From: Actinomycetota bacterium
GTDB taxonomy: Bacteria; Actinomycetota; Thermoleophilia; Gaiellales; Gaiellaceae
Direction of reading: 5' to 3'
NCBI GenBank assembly: GCA_005885085.1
Contig: VAXY01000053.1
Coordinates: 17,541-25,777 of the forward strand
Length of the DNA stretch: 8,237 nucleotides
In this document: piece by piece, positions 7,101 to 8,237 of the stretch
How positions within the stretch are numbered: the stretch's first letter is position 1
Layout of the letters: the number at the start of each line of letters is the position of its first letter
Translations under genes and position numbers: made by a program
The notes under the pieces: generated by a model
Databases searched by the model: none
The model's input: only the letters and a program-made list of their open reading frames with translations
Told to the model about the DNA's origin: nothing

Positions 7101-7415
7101 GTCGAGGCCGGAGCCCCAGTGCACGCCGCGGCTCGGCAGCAACGCGACCCGTTCTTCGCCGGCGAACCACCCGATGCCCTCCGCCAGGTCACGCGCGTCG
7201 GCATCCTCGGGCGCGAGCAGGACGAGCGGGCGGTCGAGCTCCTCGTGCAGCGCGGCCAGGAGGAGCGGGAGCGCGGGCTCCGACACGCGGGCACGCGCCG
7301 GGAACGCCTCGGCGAAGGCGCGCAGGCGCTCGGTTTTGCGGAGCTCGGCGAGGAACGGATGCAGGATCGGCAGGTCCACAGCGAAAGGCCGAACCGGCCG
7401 GTTCGGCCGTGTCAT
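4176..7415 (-). CDS. mfd: Transcription-repair coupling factor Mfd
   Basis: A DNA translocase that removes RNA polymerase stalled at lesions and recruits UvrA. Numbering from ATG 7415 (1079 residues): UvrB-like N-terminal region with RGGLVDVFP (185-193); RNA polymerase-interacting CarD-like domain around 421-480 (GDYVVHEDHGIG); helicase motifs GDVGFGKT (572-579), LAPTTILAEQ (599-608), DEEQ box (673-676), LSATPIPRT (698-706), TTIIESGLDIP (812-822) and QIRGRVGRS (842-850); TRG translocation motif RDLEIRGAGNLLG (892-904) with QSGH; and the C-terminal regulatory domain about 940-1040. It is shorter than usual (about 1150), mostly before the polymerase-binding domain. The frame stays open to 7817, but that part is antisense to the VOC gene and is not Mfd-like. 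A GTG at 7379 (codon 13) is a plausible alternative start and would leave the 22-bp palindrome upstream of the gene. No strong Shine-Dalgarno is seen at either. Confidence 0.97.
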   Translation of the reverse strand: MTRPNRPVRPFAVDLPILHPFLAELRKTERLRAFAEAFPARARVSEPALPLLLAALHEELDRPLVLLAPEDADARDLAEGIGWFAGEERVALLPSRGVHWGSGLDPAPHLVGERARALDVLAAGGLVCASAAALAEPLPPSRARPEPIRISPGEEVSLEQLAESLALAGYERVERADERGQFAVRGGLVDVFPTTGREPLRIELWGDEIEQIRAFSPFTQRALHPVEAAVIYPAAERRLDLVETALADDDEPIPVPTDLVPAVPAGPDLVWEADEVRAVWEEEGLDPVPFGRAARLDSLPAGQPFAFEAQRPALVARGLSEAENELNAFVRAGQRVVVAFPHLGEALRQQNLLRRADARLLEDEGGLPPDAELLFAVTPARRGFVWRDLGLVLLPDTQVFRKRPPRERRVGGRALQSFADLRTGDYVVHEDHGIGKLLGFETKEVAGVTRDYLFLGFRGDDRLYVPHEQLGKVSRYIGADTTVPALSKLGGKAWENLKNRARQSVRELAGELLALYAQRQQAPGVSYDLRHEWLERLEAEFPYRETPDQQGAIEAVKEDLEAPRPMDRLVCGDVGFGKTEVAIRAAFAVAVNGKQTLMLAPTTILAEQHWHTFRARYRDFPVRVEMISRFRKPSEVKRALSDFSEGKVDVLIGTHRILSRDVIPKELGLVILDEEQRFGVAQKELLRSLRLEVDVLTLSATPIPRTLHMSLSGLRDISIIETPPEGRRPIRTTVGEYDEELVRLALEREVERGGQSFYLHNRVETIEEAAEKLRQLCPNLRFLIAHGQMRERELEEKMHAFLRGDADVLISTTIIESGLDIPQANTLVVERADQLGLSQLYQIRGRVGRSDLTAHAYLFYPDMSELTPEARARLATLADHTELGAGFAIAMRDLEIRGAGNLLGDEQSGHVAALGFELYVELLAEAVAELSGERRVAARPVRVDARVDAYVPPAYIESEALKIDLHRRLALTEGEDELRELQAATEDRFGPLPEPVENLFLIQEAKLKLARVGADYLVFRGGKASVGQMVLGSAELRDLRRRVDTAVYTTANREVSLREDGFPQALRLVDAILAARQAA
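4198..4206 (-). promoter_or_regulatory. Extended -10 promoter element for the foldase unit, inside the end of mfd
   Basis: On the minus strand the sequence TGCTATACT matches the extended -10 pattern TGnTATAAT at all but one base. It is made by mfd codons 1070-1073, which use GCT and the rare ATA isoleucine codon in an otherwise strongly GC-ending gene. The expected start of transcription, about seven bases further on, falls near 4191, the first base of the terminator-like hairpin. That would give a leader of about 43 nt before the foldase ATG at 4147. No -35 box like TTGACA is visible at 16-18 bp, which extended -10 promoters can tolerate. Confidence 0.5.
5472..5492 (-). repeat. Perfect 9-bp stem-loop inside mfd, built from unusual synonymous codons
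   Basis: GACTTTTCC at 5472-5480 and GGAAAAGTC at 5484-5492 are exact inverted repeats separated by three bases. In mfd they encode residues 642-648 (DFSEGKV), using TTT, GAA, GGA and AAA where the gene usually prefers TTC, GAG, GGC and AAG. The AT-richer patch continues upstream in the gene to about 5540 (CGA, AAA, CCA and another AAA). It lies between the Walker A and DEEQ motifs. It could fold in mRNA or slow translation, or it could be chance; no terminator T-tract follows. Confidence 0.4.
7387..7408. repeat. Perfect 22-bp palindrome beside the divergent mfd/VOC starts
   Basis: Each half-site is GGCCGAACCGG, joined with no spacer and with no mismatch over 22 bp; symmetry breaks at the flanking bases 7386 and 7409. 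It overlaps mfd codons 3-10 if mfd starts at ATG 7415, and lies wholly upstream of mfd if the GTG at 7379 is used. It ends 19 bp before the VOC ATG. Its position and symmetry fit the binding site of a dimeric regulator that would affect both divergent genes. No second copy was seen in the window. The palindrome is certain; its function is inferred. Confidence 0.45.
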
Positions 7416-7427
7416 GGTACCGCCCGC

Positions 7428-7850
7428 ATGGATGCGCTCCTCGGTGCCGTCTGGCTCTACGCGACCGATGTCCCGCGGGCGGTCGCCTTCTACCGCGACG
7501 TGCTCGAGCTCCCGGTCGTCGACGAGGCCTACGGCGTCGGCCACTTCGACGCGGGCAACGTGCGCCTGTCGATTCATCCGGCACGCGCAGGCCAACCCAT
7601 CGGCAGCGGCGGCTTCTACGTCTTCATCGTCGAGGACATCGAGAGCGAGGTGGCACGGCTCTCGGCGGCCGGCGTCGAGTTCGTGGGCGGGATCACGGAG
7701 GAAGTGTTCGGGCGCATCGCGGAATTCCGCGATCCGGACGGCCACGAGCTCTCGCTGTGGCAGATCCCGCGTGAAGGGGAGGCGGGATACGACCACATCG
7801 AGCCGCTTGCCCGACATTACGCGCAGCTGCGGGCAGCCTTGGGCCGCTAG
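7428..7850 (+). CDS. VOC (glyoxalase/bleomycin resistance/dioxygenase fold) protein
   Basis: A small 140-residue cytoplasmic protein with two paired beta-alpha-beta modules of the vicinal oxygen chelate fold: LYATDVPRAVAFYRDVLELP (10-29) opens the first, and FYVFIVEDIESEVARLSAAG (63-82) followed by FRDPDGHELSLWQ (100-112) forms the second. The substrate is unknown. Of the four positions that usually bind metal in glyoxalase I, only the last Glu (E107 in GHELSLW) is kept; the others align with A7, about S48 and F63, so a classical lactoylglutathione lyase is unlikely. The frame has no stop for a long way upstream, so the ATG at 7428 is chosen because the fold begins there; no Shine-Dalgarno precedes it. 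It lies 12 bp from the mfd ATG, pointing away, and its stop shares CTAG with the pth stop. It interrupts the pth-mfd neighbourhood, as if inserted. Confidence 0.88.
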   Translation: MDALLGAVWLYATDVPRAVAFYRDVLELPVVDEAYGVGHFDAGNVRLSIHPARAGQPIGSGGFYVFIVEDIESEVARLSAAGVEFVGGITEEVFGRIAEFRDPDGHELSLWQIPREGEAGYDHIEPLARHYAQLRAALGR

Positions 7851-8237
7851 TTGAAGCTCGCCTGCGCGCGATCGAGCCCCTCTGCGTCCAGGGTCTCGAC
7901 CGCGTCGGCAGCGCGCGCGACGAGCGCGTCCGGGTCATCGTGCGGCTCGAAGTCGGAGAGCAGGTAGGCCGCGAGCGGACGTGGGTCGCCGCGCTCGGGA
8001 CGCCCGACGCCGATGCGCAAGCGCATGAACTCCGGCGTTTTCAGATGTTGCGCGATCGAGCGAAGACCGTTGTGCCCTGCCAGGCCGCCGCCTTTGCGCG
8101 CCTGCAGCCGGCCGAGGTCGAAGTCACCTTCGTCGTGCACGACGAGGATCGCGTCCGGCTCCAGCTTGTAGAACCGCGCCGCCGCGGCGACGGAGCGACC
8201 CGATTCGTTCATGTACGTCTCCGGCTTCAGCAGTGCG
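7847..8237 (-). CDS. pth: Peptidyl-tRNA hydrolase, N-terminus missing
   Basis: Cleaves the ester bond between peptide and tRNA in peptidyl-tRNAs dropped by ribosomes, recycling tRNA in the cytoplasm. The window holds the last 129 residues; family members have about 190, so roughly 60 N-terminal residues, including the catalytic His, lie past the right edge. The frame runs open to the edge (ALLKPETYMNESG), so the ATG inside YMNESG at 8212 is internal. Visible signatures are the substrate-binding Asn in TYMNESG, the VVHDEGDFDLGR segment with the active-site Asp (most relatives have HDELDLP), the GGGLAGHNGLRSI loop with its conserved Asn, and FMRLRIGVGRP. The C-terminus is a short helical tail ending in SFN. 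The stop overlaps the VOC gene stop by four bases. Confidence 0.96.
   Translation of the reverse strand, partial: ALLKPETYMNESGRSVAAAARFYKLEPDAILVVHDEGDFDLGRLQARKGGGLAGHNGLRSIAQHLKTPEFMRLRIGVGRPERGDPRPLAAYLLSDFEPHDDPDALVARAADAVETLDAEGLDRAQASFN

Noticed and set aside
7411..7418. TGTCATGGT as an extended -10 box giving a leaderless VOC transcript
   Set aside because: Only half of the hexamer matches consensus and no -35 is visible; not enough to call a promoter.
7416..7817. A 134-residue N-terminal extension of Mfd to the furthest upstream start
   Set aside because: This part is antisense to the VOC gene, whose fold is clear, and it does not resemble an Mfd N-terminus.
4026..7850. A 1274-codon open frame on the + strand running across the whole of mfd and into the VOC gene
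   Set aside because: It is codon-aligned antisense to mfd, which has no TTA, CTA or TCA codons, so no stop can appear. The translation is Arg/Asp/Glu/Leu-rich without family motifs until the real VOC protein begins at 7428.
7820..7868. Possible terminator hairpin at the VOC/pth junction
   Set aside because: Only a 7-bp outer stem and a 4-bp inner stem with large unequal loops; much weaker than the hairpin at the other convergent junction.
1..8237. A hidden new multi-gene system such as a defence island, toxin-antitoxin pair or biosynthetic cluster
   Set aside because: All seven genes belong to known families, mostly core maintenance and glycolysis, with no mobile-element traces or unexplained gene-sized space.

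Overview
This is a GC-rich (about two thirds G+C by eye), gene-dense stretch of chromosome, most likely from an actinobacterium. The order pth / mfd / mazG / eno is a familiar actinobacterial neighbourhood. The codon style and the foldase lying between mfd and mazG suggest the Thermoleophilia (Gaiellales or Solirubrobacterales); that placement is inference and was not tested by any search. I see no RNA genes, IS elements, CRISPR arrays or phage genes, and no gene-free stretch over 300 bases: the genes are packed end to end.

Layout from left to right. (1) An APH-fold phosphotransferase on the + strand, cut by the left edge, ends at 1064. (2) It meets a minus-strand block tail to tail. In the order it is transcribed, right to left, that block is mfd (transcription-repair coupling factor, 7415 to 4176), a secreted lipoprotein foldase of the PrsA/SurA type with a parvulin domain (4147 to 3143), mazG (NTP pyrophosphohydrolase, 3138 to 2344) and eno (enolase, 2323 to 1061). 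(3) A small VOC/glyoxalase-fold gene on the + strand (7428 to 7850) starts 12 bp from the mfd start and points the other way. (4) It ends tail to tail with pth (peptidyl-tRNA hydrolase, minus strand), which is cut by the right edge.

How the genes work together: mfd, mazG and pth are maintenance functions (repair coupled to transcription, clean-up of aberrant NTPs, recycling of stalled peptidyl-tRNA). Enolase is central glycolysis and the foldase works outside the membrane. The foldase, mazG and eno are almost contiguous and look co-transcribed. mfd looks like a separate unit, because an intrinsic-terminator-like hairpin with a T5 tract fills the 28-nt gap before the foldase, and a good extended -10 box is built into the last codons of mfd.

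I found no clearly new multi-gene system. The points worth a second look are regulatory and architectural: the terminator/promoter nested between mfd and the foldase; a symmetric hairpin on a stop tetranucleotide shared by two convergent genes, with the same CTAG arrangement at the second convergent junction; a perfect 22-bp palindrome between the divergent mfd and VOC genes; an enolase whose conserved N-terminus continues upstream of the only standard start codon; and an AT-richer codon patch in mfd that forms a perfect 9-bp stem.
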